From positions 1 through 64,000 of the forward strand of contig JABDBD010000009.1 in the NCBI GenBank assembly GCA_013288815.1: 64,000 bases of DNA. Direction: 5' to 3'. The notes below the pieces were generated by a model, which saw only the letters and a list, made by a program, of their open reading frames with translations, ran no database searches and was not told the origin of the DNA. Shown one piece after another: positions 36,090 through 44,757 of this stretch (position 1 is its first letter; each line of letters begins with the position of its first letter). This stretch comes from Gammaproteobacteria bacterium (GTDB lineage: Bacteria > Pseudomonadota > Gammaproteobacteria > DSM-16500). The position numbers were made by a program, and so were the translations under genes.

Positions 36090-37748
36090 ATGAGCCACGG
36101 CAACGAACTGCCAAAAGTTATAGATAAGTCACAAGCTGACATTGATGCCGCTATCACTGCGATTAAAGCCAGCAACATTCCGAGCAGCACCCAGGATTTT
36201 GCGATCTCTTGTATTAAGCTAGCGGTCTGGTTACCCAAGGCGTTTCTTGAGCACAAAATTAAGTTATCCAACTTACGCAAGCTCATCTTTGGACTTGGCA
36301 GAAAAAATAAGAAAAAACCGAAAGATTCGGCGCAATCAAATGCTAACAATGCAGATGATGTTAAAAATAATGATATTGCAAATACATCATCCGACACCGA
36401 ATCAGTTGAAAGTGAAGCACCAACAACGACCAATGAAATCACCAAACCTAAACCAGGACATGGACGTTTATCGCATTTGGCTTATACCAACACCATTGAG
36501 CATCAGATATTAACCTCTGAACATAAAGCGGGGGATCTATGTCCTACACTCTGTGGTGGGAAATTATATTGTATTGAGCCTGGTGTCATTGTGCGTGTTA
36601 AAGGACAGAATCTAGCAGCAGTACATAAATATTGGATTGATAAATTACGATGCGCATCCTGTAGTTATATAGTGAAAGCCGATACTCCAAATCATGTTGG
36701 AAATGAAAAATATGATGCTGCATTCAAAGCAATATTAGCACTACAAAAATATTACGTTGCCGTGCCATTCAATAGACAAGCATACTTTCAGTCTTTGTTA
36801 GGAGTTCCGTTACCTGTATCAACACAATGGCGACTTATTGAAGAAGTCGGCGGTGCTGCACTGCTTGTCTTTCCAACTTTAGAACGTATGGCTGCAAATG
36901 GTGATCTCCTTCATAACGACGACACCAATGTTAAGATTACCGACGTCATACGTCATAATCGCGCGCACCCAAGCAAAGAACGGACTGGCATGTTTACAAC
37001 AGGCATTTTTTCACGCACAGACAAACGTGATATTGCGCTATTTTATAATGGTACGATGCACGCCGGCGAAAACATGGAAAAACTACTTAAGAAGCGTGAT
37101 GCAGGTGCTTGCGATGTATTGCAAATGTGCGATGCTTTGAGTCGCAATATTCCTGCTTCACTTAAGACTATTCTCTGTAATTGTTTAAGCCACGGATTTC
37201 GCAAATTCAATGATCTTAAAGAATTTTATCCTGAACAATGTATTCGAGTAATTGAGCTTATTGCTGATGTTTACAAAAATGATGAGCAAACTATCGAGTT
37301 TACAAAACAACAGCGACTTGAATATCACCAAGAACACAGCGCTCCGATTATGAAACATTTGAATGAGTATATTGCGCATCAATTAGATAGCAAACACGTT
37401 GAACACAACGATTCACTTGGCAAGGCCATGCGTTATATGTTGAAGCATTGGCACGCGTTGTCACAATTCCTACGTATTCCTGGGGCACCCCTTGATAATA
37501 ATATTCTGGAGCGCGCATTAAAAATTCCTATTCGCGGACGGCGCACATGGTTATTTTATAAAACTGAATATGGCGCCATGATTGGTGGCGTGCTAACTAG
37601 CATCATCTATACTTGTGCCCTATCAGGCATTAATCCATTGAATTACCTGATTGCTTTGCAAGAGCATAAGAAACAAATTGTTAAAGAGCCGGAACGTTGG
37701 TTGCCGTGGTGCTATGAAGATACTCTTGCATCATCATTAGCAGCATGA
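36090..37748 (+). CDS. tnpC: IS66-family transposase TnpC
   Basis: DDE transposase of about 552 aa from ATG 36090 (MSHGNELPK); an upstream in-frame start at 36006 adds a hydrophobic stretch not typical of the family. The N-terminal part has a helical segment and basic region (FGLGRKNKKK). A zinc-ribbon follows, with Cys in GDLCPTLCGG and LRCASCSY. Catalytic residues, numbered from 36006, are Asp305/306 (HNDDTNV), Asp376 (QMCDALSRN) and Glu502 (NNILERALK), and then the family motif RGRRTWLFYKTEYGA. Overlaps tnpB tail to tail by 37 bp. Intact and probably functional. Confidence 0.93.
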   Translation: MSHGNELPKVIDKSQADIDAAITAIKASNIPSSTQDFAISCIKLAVWLPKAFLEHKIKLSNLRKLIFGLGRKNKKKPKDSAQSNANNADDVKNNDIANTSSDTESVESEAPTTTNEITKPKPGHGRLSHLAYTNTIEHQILTSEHKAGDLCPTLCGGKLYCIEPGVIVRVKGQNLAAVHKYWIDKLRCASCSYIVKADTPNHVGNEKYDAAFKAILALQKYYVAVPFNRQAYFQSLLGVPLPVSTQWRLIEEVGGAALLVFPTLERMAANGDLLHNDDTNVKITDVIRHNRAHPSKERTGMFTTGIFSRTDKRDIALFYNGTMHAGENMEKLLKKRDAGACDVLQMCDALSRNIPASLKTILCNCLSHGFRKFNDLKEFYPEQCIRVIELIADVYKNDEQTIEFTKQQRLEYHQEHSAPIMKHLNEYIAHQLDSKHVEHNDSLGKAMRYMLKHWHALSQFLRIPGAPLDNNILERALKIPIRGRRTWLFYKTEYGAMIGGVLTSIIYTCALSGINPLNYLIALQEHKKQIVKEPERWLPWCYEDTLASSLAA

Positions 37749-38098
37749 CTTGCTACACATCGCCAATCTTTAGGAATGCCTGCTTTTGTAGGATCACCTT
37801 GCGCTAAGAGAATTTGCAATTCACTCGCGCGAATTGAAACCGCACTTATTTTACTTGTTGGCCACCAAGCTAGCCTTCCTTGGCTAAATCGCTTTTGAGC
37901 CATCCAGAATCCGCTGGCGTCGTACACTAATAATTTTACTGAGGTGCGCGCACGATTTGTAAATGCAAATATTGTTCCACTGAATGGATCGCAGAAGAGT
38001 TTTTGTTGGCACTGCGCTTTAAGGCCGCATATGCCTTTTCTAAAATCTATCGGCTCTACAGCAAGTAACAATCGATGTTGTGGTGTGATTTGTAGCAT
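37712..38098 (-). CDS. tnpB: IS66-family accessory protein TnpB
   Basis: IS66 Orf2 protein of about 128 aa from MLQITPQHRLLLAVEP at 38098. The hallmark IDFRKGICGLKAQCQQ, CDPFSGTIFAFTNRARTSVKLLVYD and GFWMAQKRFSQGRLAWWP are all present. It begins 4 nt after the tnpA stop; a longer in-frame reading from 38155 would overlap tnpA. TnpB is required with TnpA for efficient IS66 transposition. Opposite in direction to tnpC, which is unusual. Confidence 0.9.
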   Translation of the reverse strand: MLQITPQHRLLLAVEPIDFRKGICGLKAQCQQKLFCDPFSGTIFAFTNRARTSVKLLVYDASGFWMAQKRFSQGRLAWWPTSKISAVSIRASELQILLAQGDPTKAGIPKDWRCVASHAANDDARVSS

Positions 38099-38102
38099 CG
38101 CA

Positions 38103-38486
38103 TTACACCATAAATTGAGTGATAATTTCGGGTAAAGATGCAACAGGAATCGCACTGACTTTTAACACGCAGCCATTTATGCGATGCAATTCAATTGAGC
38201 ATGTCTGTGTACTTGTACATAACGAAGTTATTGATTTGCTAGTCAATGGTGCTAGCGATTCTGTTTTGGCTTCAATAAAATTAATACTTGTGCAAATATT
38301 TAGGTTTTCTTTAATCTGATTGGTATTAAGACTTAACGCGTTAGTAATAGCGGTTAGAGGGTAACGATCGATTAGCGGTTTGACTTTGTCCCAAAGGTAT
38401 TCGGGAATTTTGCCGCGCTTAGTGCGCGTTGCTCGCCAGTGATCGAAGTGTGACTTTGCTTCCTCTAATAGTGTATGTTGTTGCAT
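38103..38486 (-). CDS. tnpA: IS66-family accessory protein TnpA-like
   Basis: 127 aa, small basic helical protein near the right end of the element. SHFDHWRATRTKRGKIPEYLWDKV and DRYPLTAITNALSLN resemble the TnpA/Orf1 type with a helix-turn-helix (IPE.LW followed by a homeodomain-like helix). GAGG lies 7 nt before the ATG. It is followed at 4 nt by tnpB, so the two form one unit transcribed inward from the right end. Assignment relies on position and the N-terminal pattern. Confidence 0.78.
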   Translation of the reverse strand: MQQHTLLEEAKSHFDHWRATRTKRGKIPEYLWDKVKPLIDRYPLTAITNALSLNTNQIKENLNICTSINFIEAKTESLAPLTSKSITSLCTSTQTCSIELHRINGCVLKVSAIPVASLPEIITQFMV

Positions 38487-38555
38487 GACTTGGCCTCAAT
38501 TAAGATATTAAGGCTGATAGGGTATTAGTTAGCAGGGGTTGGTGTCACTCAGTGC

Positions 38556-38568
38556 TGCCGAAAGTCCA
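38556..38568 (-). repeat. right terminal inverted repeat of the IS66-family element
   Basis: TGCCGAAAGTCCA, complementary to the left end with two mismatches. One base (38569) and the right duplication follow. Confidence 0.8.
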
Positions 38569-38569
38569 C

Positions 38570-38577
38570 AAACCTTG
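38570..38577. repeat. target-site duplication, right copy
   Basis: AAACCTTG, identical to 34374-34381. Confidence 0.9.
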
Positions 38578-38805
38578 CGTGCATTAGAAGAAGCATTGCT
38601 TAGTTTCCCAGGCTGTGCAATGGTTATTTCTCATGATAGATGGTTTTTAGATAGAGTTGCAACGCACATCTTAGCGTTCGAAGGGGATAGTTCAGCGACG
38701 TTTTTTACGGGAAATTTTACTGAATTTGAAGAGGATCGCATACGTCGATTGGGAGATAAAGCTAAGCAACCGCATCGTATGAGATATAAAAAGTTGGAGC
38801 AATAG
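38578..38805 (+). pseudogene. ettA: ettA 3' part, separated by the IS66-family element
   Basis: 76 codons continuing the NBD2 of EttA in frame: RALEEALLSFPGCAMVISHD (H-loop His), RWFLDRVATHILAFEGDSSA, then FFTGNFTEFEEDRIRRLGDK to a stop. Joined to 34381 the two parts give 557 codons, the family length (E. coli EttA is 555 aa). The fragment has no ribosome site of its own. It abuts the stop of the convergent phospholipase gene with no gap. Confidence 0.93.
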
Positions 38806-39750
38806 CTAAATCCAATCATTAAACGAAATACCAATCCCCGCAGCTTGGGTTTTGTGATTATATTCAATTAAGCTTTGGCCATATCCACTAAAGTATTGTC
38901 CATAAAGCGATATATGTTTTAGAACTGGGTACGATAAGGTGACTTCAATAGAGCCTCTACTCAGTCCGCTTTCAATATTTTGTAATTGGATAGATGCAAT
39001 GACGTTCTTGAGTTTGTAAGAAAATGATAAATGCTCATAACCTAGATAATGAGCTATCCCAGGAGTAAATTGTCCATGATCTAACAGCGCCCAGGCTTTT
39101 AATCCTATTAACCAATTACCTCCAGAGACTTGCAGGGTCGAAATAGCTCGATTCCAACTTCTCTCTAATTGACCCCCACGTCCGTTTGACTGATGATCCA
39201 AGCCTAATCGTAGTAACCAATTCCGATGAAAGTGATCTTCAAAAAATATTTCCGGCTCATAATTTGTTTCTCTGAAATATTGTGATTTTGCGTAAACTTG
39301 CCAATAATTCAACTGAGTGTATGCAAGATTAAGTGAGAGGTTTGGGTTACGGAACACAACAGGAATAATGGGTACAAAAAAACTAAGTTGTGCTTTGAAT
39401 TCATTCCTCATAATGTTTTGATTGTTGGGTGGCAAGCCTTGCGGAGTTTGGTAAATACCAAAATCAGGAGATGCTGTGTAATAATAGGGTAAAATATAGG
39501 TTGGTCTATATAAGATGAACGAAATAGGATTATTGACAGCTTCTTTTTGTTTATTGATTTTTTCTTCTAAAACTGATTTTCCAGGTGGGGTAACTTTCTC
39601 TATTGTTCGATGTAATTTTGCAATGGCTTTTTTTTGTAAGTGTAAATATTTTTGTGTGCTATCAATTTTAGTCTGTGTAGCTTCATCTGCATAACTAAAT
39701 GGAATAAAAAACAGTGCACCAACAAAACAGATTATTAATTTTAATTTCAT
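38806..39750 (-). CDS. pldA: outer-membrane phospholipase A (OMPLA)
   Basis: Outer-membrane beta-barrel lipase that removes phospholipids from the outer leaflet. A signal peptide (residues 1-21, ending SYADE) is followed by a helical pre-barrel segment and then twelve strand-like amphipathic stretches. The catalytic triad pattern is DHQSNGRGG...RSWNR, with His186, Ser188 and Asn200, the same 2- and 14-residue spacing as E. coli His142/Ser144/Asn156. The C-terminal strand ends in Ile rather than the usual Phe. Related enzymes contribute to host-membrane lysis in pathogens. Confidence 0.93.
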   Translation of the reverse strand: MKLKLIICFVGALFFIPFSYADEATQTKIDSTQKYLHLQKKAIAKLHRTIEKVTPPGKSVLEEKINKQKEAVNNPISFILYRPTYILPYYYTASPDFGIYQTPQGLPPNNQNIMRNEFKAQLSFFVPIIPVVFRNPNLSLNLAYTQLNYWQVYAKSQYFRETNYEPEIFFEDHFHRNWLLRLGLDHQSNGRGGQLERSWNRAISTLQVSGGNWLIGLKAWALLDHGQFTPGIAHYLGYEHLSFSYKLKNVIASIQLQNIESGLSRGSIEVTLSYPVLKHISLYGQYFSGYGQSLIEYNHKTQAAGIGISFNDWI

Positions 39751-39780
39751 TACCTTAGCTTTTCCTAACTTTGAAGTAAA

Positions 39781-39930
39781 AAAGCAGGAAGGGATCGAAG
39801 AGCCAGTTGTGTTAAAGTGGATGTCTTGGTGATGTTTTAGGCTTCCTAAGCTTTACACTAGGCATGCACACCGCATCAACCGCTGACTTCCTGGCATATA
39901 ATCGTTGGGCTTCGATTCATTTCCTGCTTT
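39781..39930. repeat. 150-bp imperfect palindrome upstream of pldA
   Basis: Arms AAAGCAGGAAGGGATCGAAG (39781-39800) and CTTCGATTCATTTCCTGCTTT-like sequence (39910-39930, first 20 matched with two mismatches) face each other. Further partial pairing lies inside. It takes up the first half of the 313-bp gap 39751-40063. The rest is T-rich sequence with nothing recognised. Confidence 0.65.
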
Positions 39931-40063
39931 ATTTCAGTATAGTTTTTTTATCACATTTTGCAATCGCTTTTACTATACTATTTTGCTTGATTTCATAGGA
40001 AAAAAAGTACTCTCTTGAATTCACTCAACAACTCTTTATAAGAATATTTTCTAATAAAAAGAA

Positions 40064-41794
40064 TTAGTCCGTATCAAATATGTGTGATTTTTCAGTAATT
40101 TCTTGATTTAAATGGATGAGATGATGGTGAAGATTTTTTAATATGGGGCGATTATCAATAGAAACAATACTCATACTTGGATAATAAACTCTTAATTTCT
40201 TATAGAGATTTGTAATGGTTATGTCACATAAAGCACTACTACATTCATCTAAAAATAGAATGTCTGGTTCCTGCAAAAAGATACGTGCAAAGGCAATTAA
40301 TTGTTGTTCGCTGAGAGATAATTCCCGTTCCCAAGGGCGAGTTACAAATAAAAAAGGGATGAATTTCTCTAAATGGCATAATGTCATAACGGATTGAATT
40401 TTTTCAATACTGACGTTTTCGTCATGAGAATATAATAAAATATCATGTAAGTTTCCTGAGGGAAGGTAATTTTTTTGCGGTATAAACATTATCTTAGCGT
40501 TGGGGTAATGATGTATAGAACCTTTTGTATATGGCCAAATTCCAGCTAATGCACGCATTAAAATGCTTTTACCAGTGCCTCGGGAGCCAGTCAGTAGGTA
40601 ATTCTTTCCTTTAGTAATATTCAAGGTAATATTAGGTAGTAAAATTTGGGATGATGGCAGGGTCAGGGATACATTAATTTTTAAGTTGTCTGAATGAGTC
40701 GTGGTGACTAAAAGATCTGTATTTTTTGACAGATTGTCAGTTGTGAGAAGATCATCCATTTCACTTAATCGATGAATCACTGCACGCCATTCGGCGATTA
40801 TATTGTAGGTGTTGACAAATATTGAAAAAGAACTCATGACATAACTAAAAGCACTTGAAATCTGCATCACAATTCCGAGTGATATTTTCTTTGCTAGATA
40901 CAACGGCAAGGCAATAATGATTCCAAATAAATAGGATGCAGTATTATAGCCATTATTTAAAAAAACCAATTTTTTCTGCAATGAAATAATATCTAAAAAG
41001 TTGGTTACAATGAGATTAAAATGCTCTCTCATTTTTCGATGTTCTGATTTTTCTCCATTGAGTAAAGAGATTTGTTCGCCAGACTCTCTTATTTTAATCA
41101 GATGAAAACGAAAGTTAGCATTTAATGTTTCCTGATTGTAATCTAAGTTAGCCAAAGTGTTTCCTATGCGCTGAGTTAGCCAAGTTCCTATTAATGCATA
41201 GAAAAGTGCTGCCCAACATAAATAACCTGGGATAACAAAATGAAATGAACCTAGAGAAATGGTGAAATTACCTGATAATCCCCAAAGAATATATCCGAAA
41301 CATATTAACGTAATGACAGCTTGAAAAAATTTCAAGAAAATAGTCACCGTGTGATGAGTAAATTTATCGATGTCTTCACTGATGCGCTGGTCAGGATTGT
41401 CGATAGGTGATTTAGAAAATTGCAGTTGATTATGAGTGTGATTGACTAACCATTTATCTAGATAACTGAATGTTAGCCATTCACGCCAAAGTATGCATAA
41501 CAGTCCATTTAGATAAGATCCGTATCCGTATGAGGTAATCATTAATATTAAGAGAAGAGCAAATTTCCACAACGAGGAAAAAAGGTCAGCTTCATCGAAT
41601 AGTTGTAATGCATTAAAAAAATCTTTATTAAAATGATTCAGGCCAACACTAGAATATATCTCAGCTAAAATACACACTAGATTTAAAATTAGCAGTTGAA
41701 AAGCTTTTCTTTTTTTTTCAGATTGCCAAAAAGGCTTTGTTAAATGCCAAAATTCTTTAAAAAAATTGGCATTAAATTTTAGATGGGTGTTCAT
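40064..41794 (-). CDS. SbmA/YddA-type ABC transporter, fused permease and ATPase
   Basis: 576-aa half transporter of the ABC_membrane_2 class (SbmA/BacA, YddA, ABCD). About six membrane spans fill residues 30-340. The cytosolic RWREWLT-like motif is seen as LWREWLTFSYLDKWL, and the DNPDQRISEDI motif typical of this class is clear. The ATPase has Walker A GSRGTGKSI, a degenerate signature LSLSEQQLIAFAR and Walker B ILFLDECSSAL. The switch-histidine position reads SIDNRPIL, without His. Likely a homodimer moving peptides, vitamins or acyl-CoA; substrate unknown. rdgC lies 23 bp upstream on the same strand. Confidence 0.88.
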   Translation of the reverse strand: MNTHLKFNANFFKEFWHLTKPFWQSEKKRKAFQLLILNLVCILAEIYSSVGLNHFNKDFFNALQLFDEADLFSSLWKFALLLILMITSYGYGSYLNGLLCILWREWLTFSYLDKWLVNHTHNQLQFSKSPIDNPDQRISEDIDKFTHHTVTIFLKFFQAVITLICFGYILWGLSGNFTISLGSFHFVIPGYLCWAALFYALIGTWLTQRIGNTLANLDYNQETLNANFRFHLIKIRESGEQISLLNGEKSEHRKMREHFNLIVTNFLDIISLQKKLVFLNNGYNTASYLFGIIIALPLYLAKKISLGIVMQISSAFSYVMSSFSIFVNTYNIIAEWRAVIHRLSEMDDLLTTDNLSKNTDLLVTTTHSDNLKINVSLTLPSSQILLPNITLNITKGKNYLLTGSRGTGKSILMRALAGIWPYTKGSIHHYPNAKIMFIPQKNYLPSGNLHDILLYSHDENVSIEKIQSVMTLCHLEKFIPFLFVTRPWERELSLSEQQLIAFARIFLQEPDILFLDECSSALCDITITNLYKKLRVYYPSMSIVSIDNRPILKNLHHHLIHLNQEITEKSHIFDTD

Positions 41795-41817
41795 TCATAG
41801 TCGACCAAATGACAGCG

Positions 41818-42744
41818 TCATGCAACAGCAGATTCTAATTTATGAGGCGAGGTTGTTGGAGATAGCCATTCTATTAGGTCTAGTAGTAAGGTTGAAAGTG
41901 TAGCGCTCATGATAAAAAAATCGGCATCAAATTGTTGTTCACGTGTTTCAGTTTCAATATTGGTAGATTCAGATAAAACGTCATCTTGATATTGTATACT
42001 TCGTATTGAAAAGTCATCCGCTAAAACAAAATTTATTCTATCATGCCAGCAAATTGCTAATTGCTTGACTTCACAGCCATCTTTTATCAGTTCTTGAATG
42101 CTGCCAGCAAATAAGTTTTGCTGTTGACACCGAATGACTCGTTTTTGTTGTTGAGGATCCTGCAGTAAGCAGGATTTTTCAATTGAAAATTCTTTAGGAT
42201 AGTTTTGGTTCTTAAGCCATTGAGTCATGAACGGTGACAGTTTTTTTAATTCTTTTGGCCGAATATTTTCGGTTACGCACCGTTTGAATAAATTAATAAA
42301 CTGTTCAATTTTGTTAGTGTTAGTCGTGCTAATGATTAACCAGTTATTTTTAGTATCGATGTATGCATACAATCGGGTAAACTTACTAAAAGCTCTCGGT
42401 AACAAAGTCATCATGACTTCATCTTTTAATGAAAGCTTTTCTTTTTGACTGACTCGTCTATCATCTCGCATTTCAATTAATTTAATTTTTTCAGTTAACT
42501 CTTGACGAATGACTGTTGCAGGTAATATTTTTTCTTCAATTTGTAAACATATCATCATATAGCCGTTCATTGCTTGGACTAAGGGTGCTCCTTCTATATC
42601 GAGTGGTGAAACCCAGCCGTGAGCTGAGGGCAAAGAAGGTAAACAAGAAGTGAAAGCCATAGACTCAAGCTGTTCAGCTAGTTTGTCTGGAGAATAAGCC
42701 AACGCTTTTGTTAACTCGAATAATTGCACCTGTTTGAACCACAT
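41818..42744 (-). CDS. rdgC: recombination-associated protein RdgC
   Basis: 308 aa, the family length. Starts MWFKQVQLFELTKALAYSPD and contains the family segments HGWVSPLDIEGAPLVQAMNG, LPATVIRQELTEKI and LLPRAFSKF. RdgC forms a ring around double-stranded DNA and restrains RecA. The first gene of a two-gene unit with the ABC transporter. The start has a plausible site (AAAGGGAATATTC). Confidence 0.93.
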   Translation of the reverse strand: MWFKQVQLFELTKALAYSPDKLAEQLESMAFTSCLPSLPSAHGWVSPLDIEGAPLVQAMNGYMMICLQIEEKILPATVIRQELTEKIKLIEMRDDRRVSQKEKLSLKDEVMMTLLPRAFSKFTRLYAYIDTKNNWLIISTTNTNKIEQFINLFKRCVTENIRPKELKKLSPFMTQWLKNQNYPKEFSIEKSCLLQDPQQQKRVIRCQQQNLFAGSIQELIKDGCEVKQLAICWHDRINFVLADDFSIRSIQYQDDVLSESTNIETETREQQFDADFFIMSATLSTLLLDLIEWLSPTTSPHKLESAVA

Positions 42745-42830
42745 GAATATTCCCTTTTATAAAGATTGCGAGGCTAGGAATGTTAGCGTGATTCGTGCAT
42801 TTCGGAAAGTCTTTTTAGGATTATCCTAGG

Positions 42831-42862
42831 ATAATGTAACTCAGGCACCTGAGTTACATTAT
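42831..42862 (-). terminator. terminator of the 49-aa gene
   Basis: ATAATGTAACTCAGG and CCTGAGTTACATTAT form a perfect 15-bp stem with a CA loop, 10 bp beyond the stop of the minus-strand gene at 42872. Confidence 0.75.
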
Positions 42863-42871
42863 ATACAGATT

Positions 42872-43021
42872 TTAACCTTTGCGATTCCAATCATTTTTGT
42901 CGGTCGGATTGCGTTGTCCAGCTGGATTTTTATTGTCTCGCCATTTTTCTTGATCTTTGTTGGTTTGGTTTTGGCGATTGTCTTTTTGTTTATCATTAAC
43001 TTTTTTTGGATCGTTAGCCAT
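42872..43021 (-). CDS. small hydrophilic protein (49 aa)
   Basis: MANDPKKVNDKQKDNRQNQT continues with NKDQEKWRDNKNPAGQRN and ends DWNRKG. It is very rich in Asn, Asp, Lys and Gln with no hydrophobic core, so probably unstructured. GGAG lies 7 nt before the ATG and a strong terminator follows the stop. A longer frame listed on this strand (42859-43050) is out of register and not coding. Function unknown; such small Asn/Lys-rich proteins are often stress-related. Confidence 0.65.
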   Translation of the reverse strand: MANDPKKVNDKQKDNRQNQTNKDQEKWRDNKNPAGQRNPTDKNDWNRKG

Positions 43022-43275
43022 CTTAGTTCTCCATATGTTAATAAATACAAATGAAACTACTGATTGACATAACTATGTTAATACATACAAGTATTAGCAC
43101 AAGGTGGTATTAGCCCTAACTTGATTAGTAGAAACCCTTATCGTGTCTTATTCATAAAATTAAAAACATTAAATTAATTATAGAACTAGTAGAATGAATT
43201 ATTTTTGTTTAGTATGTAATGTGATCTACTCAGCTTAATGGCTTTTTCGCTAATATAATCGGGATAATTAACTGA

Positions 43276-44751
43276 ATGCGATTAAACCTGTATTTTCTAA
43301 TGGCATTATACAGTGGAGTGTTGTTAACAGGCTGTATGGCAGGGCCTAATTATCATACTCCAGCGGCTCCTAACACTCATTCTTACACGCACACTCCAGA
43401 TAATACAAAAACAGTTAAAACGTCTGGGTTACCTAACTCGGGAAAAGCCCAACAACTTGTGACAGCAGATGTTCCTGCGGAATGGTGGGAGTTATTTCAT
43501 TCTGCTGAGCTCAATAATTTAGTTCGTATCGGATTAGCGAATAGTCCGAATGTCATTGCTGCTGAAGCTGCGCTTAAACAAGCACAGGAAACATTAAATG
43601 CGAGTATAGGTACTGCTCTGTTTCCATCAGTGAGCGCACAGCTAATTGGCGGCAGAGAGAGAGGCACAACGGTTAGTATCCCAGGTATATCAAATAGCAT
43701 CACCAATCTTTACAATCCTTCAATTAATATAGCTTATACATTAGATTTTTTTGGCGCTGCTAGGCGAGAGTTAGAATCGTTACGAGCGCAAGTTGATTTC
43801 TCACAATTTCAATTAGAAGCAGCAAATTTAAATTTAACTTCAAATATTGTCACAACAGCTATTAATTCTGCTTCATTGCGTGCGCAAATTGATGCGACTA
43901 AAGAAATTATTAAATTACAAAGCAATCAATTGAGAATTGTGAAACAACAATTCCAACTAGGTGGTGCATCAGGCGGAGATGTTTTTCAACAAGAAAATCA
44001 GTTAGCTCAAACCATTGCAACGTTACCACCGTTACAACAAAATTTAGAACAGTCGCTGCATGCGTTAGCCGTATTAGTTGGTTCCTTACCCAGTGAGATA
44101 GACTTACCTAAATTTAATTTACATAAATTATATTTACCTGCGAAATTGCCCTTAACATTACCTTCAACTCTAGCTAAGCAACGACCAGATATTCGTGCAG
44201 CAGAAGCATTACTGCATTCGGCAAGTGCACAAATTGGTGTGGCTACTGCCAATTTATATCCGCAGATTACGCTCAGTGGAAGTTATGGTTGGTTATCGAA
44301 TACTCCGAATGGATTATTCTCTTATCGTAATGTTGTGTGGAATTACATGGGCCAAGTTTTACAGCCGATTTTTAATGGCGGTGCATTAATGGCAAAAAAA
44401 CGCGGAGCTGTTGATGCATTTCAGCAGGCTGCAGCGCAATACAGACAGACTGTTATTCAGGCATTTCAAAATGTTGCAGATACTCTGACTGCCATTCATA
44501 ACGATGCCAAGTTATTGCAAGCACAAAATAATGCAGAAATTGCAGCTGAAAAATCACTTAAATTAACACAACAACAATATCGCTTAGGTGGTGTTAACTA
44601 CATAAATTTATTGGTCGCGGAGCAACAATACCAACAATCCAAGATTGCAAGTATTCGCGCGCAAGCTTCACGTTTCACGGATACTGCAGGATTGTTTCAA
44701 GCGCTGGGCGGTGGTTGGTGGAGCCGCGATATCAAAAAGTGTGAAGGATAA
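43276..44751 (+). CDS. outer-membrane factor lipoprotein of an RND efflux system (NodT/OprM family)
   Basis: Outer-membrane channel of a tripartite pump, 491 aa. The lipobox LLTGC puts the acylated Cys at residue 20. Two OEP repeats follow with GPNYHTPAAP, ADVPAEWWELFHSAELNNLV, YNPSINIAYTLDFFGAARRE, LAKQRPDIRAAEALLHSASA and the closing LLVAEQQYQQSK. The first of three genes; the adaptor starts 6 bp after the stop. A TATAAT at 43254-43259 lies just upstream but with no clear -35. Confidence 0.92.
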   Translation: MRLNLYFLMALYSGVLLTGCMAGPNYHTPAAPNTHSYTHTPDNTKTVKTSGLPNSGKAQQLVTADVPAEWWELFHSAELNNLVRIGLANSPNVIAAEAALKQAQETLNASIGTALFPSVSAQLIGGRERGTTVSIPGISNSITNLYNPSINIAYTLDFFGAARRELESLRAQVDFSQFQLEAANLNLTSNIVTTAINSASLRAQIDATKEIIKLQSNQLRIVKQQFQLGGASGGDVFQQENQLAQTIATLPPLQQNLEQSLHALAVLVGSLPSEIDLPKFNLHKLYLPAKLPLTLPSTLAKQRPDIRAAEALLHSASAQIGVATANLYPQITLSGSYGWLSNTPNGLFSYRNVVWNYMGQVLQPIFNGGALMAKKRGAVDAFQQAAAQYRQTVIQAFQNVADTLTAIHNDAKLLQAQNNAEIAAEKSLKLTQQQYRLGGVNYINLLVAEQQYQQSKIASIRAQASRFTDTAGLFQALGGGWWSRDIKKCEG

Positions 44752-44757
44752 CCAACG

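Larger units (their letters stand above)
34382..38569. mobile_element. IS66-family element with passenger gene, inserted in ettA
   Basis: 4,188-bp element. It is bounded by 8-bp direct repeats and by 13-bp imperfect terminal inverted repeats, TGGATTTTCAGCA at 34383-34395 and its counterpart TGCCGAAAGTCCA at 38556-38568. It holds a DDE transposase (tnpC, plus strand), tnpB and tnpA (minus strand, convergent with tnpC), and a 1.47-kb passenger gene filling the left third. Standard IS66 elements are 2-3 kb with all three genes in one direction. All element ORFs are intact, so recent activity is likely. Confidence 0.92.

Noticed and set aside
34382-38569. Considering the element a genomic island or prophage piece
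   Set aside because: All its boundaries and genes are explained by a single IS66-family transposition with a passenger gene.
42859-43050. Minus-strand 63-codon frame
   Set aside because: It is out of register with the 49-aa gene at 42872-43021, which has the ribosome site and the better composition.
43254-43259. TATAAT as the promoter of the efflux operon
   Set aside because: A start there would leave a leader of only about 10 nt and no -35 is seen; the true promoter may be further up in 43051-43250.
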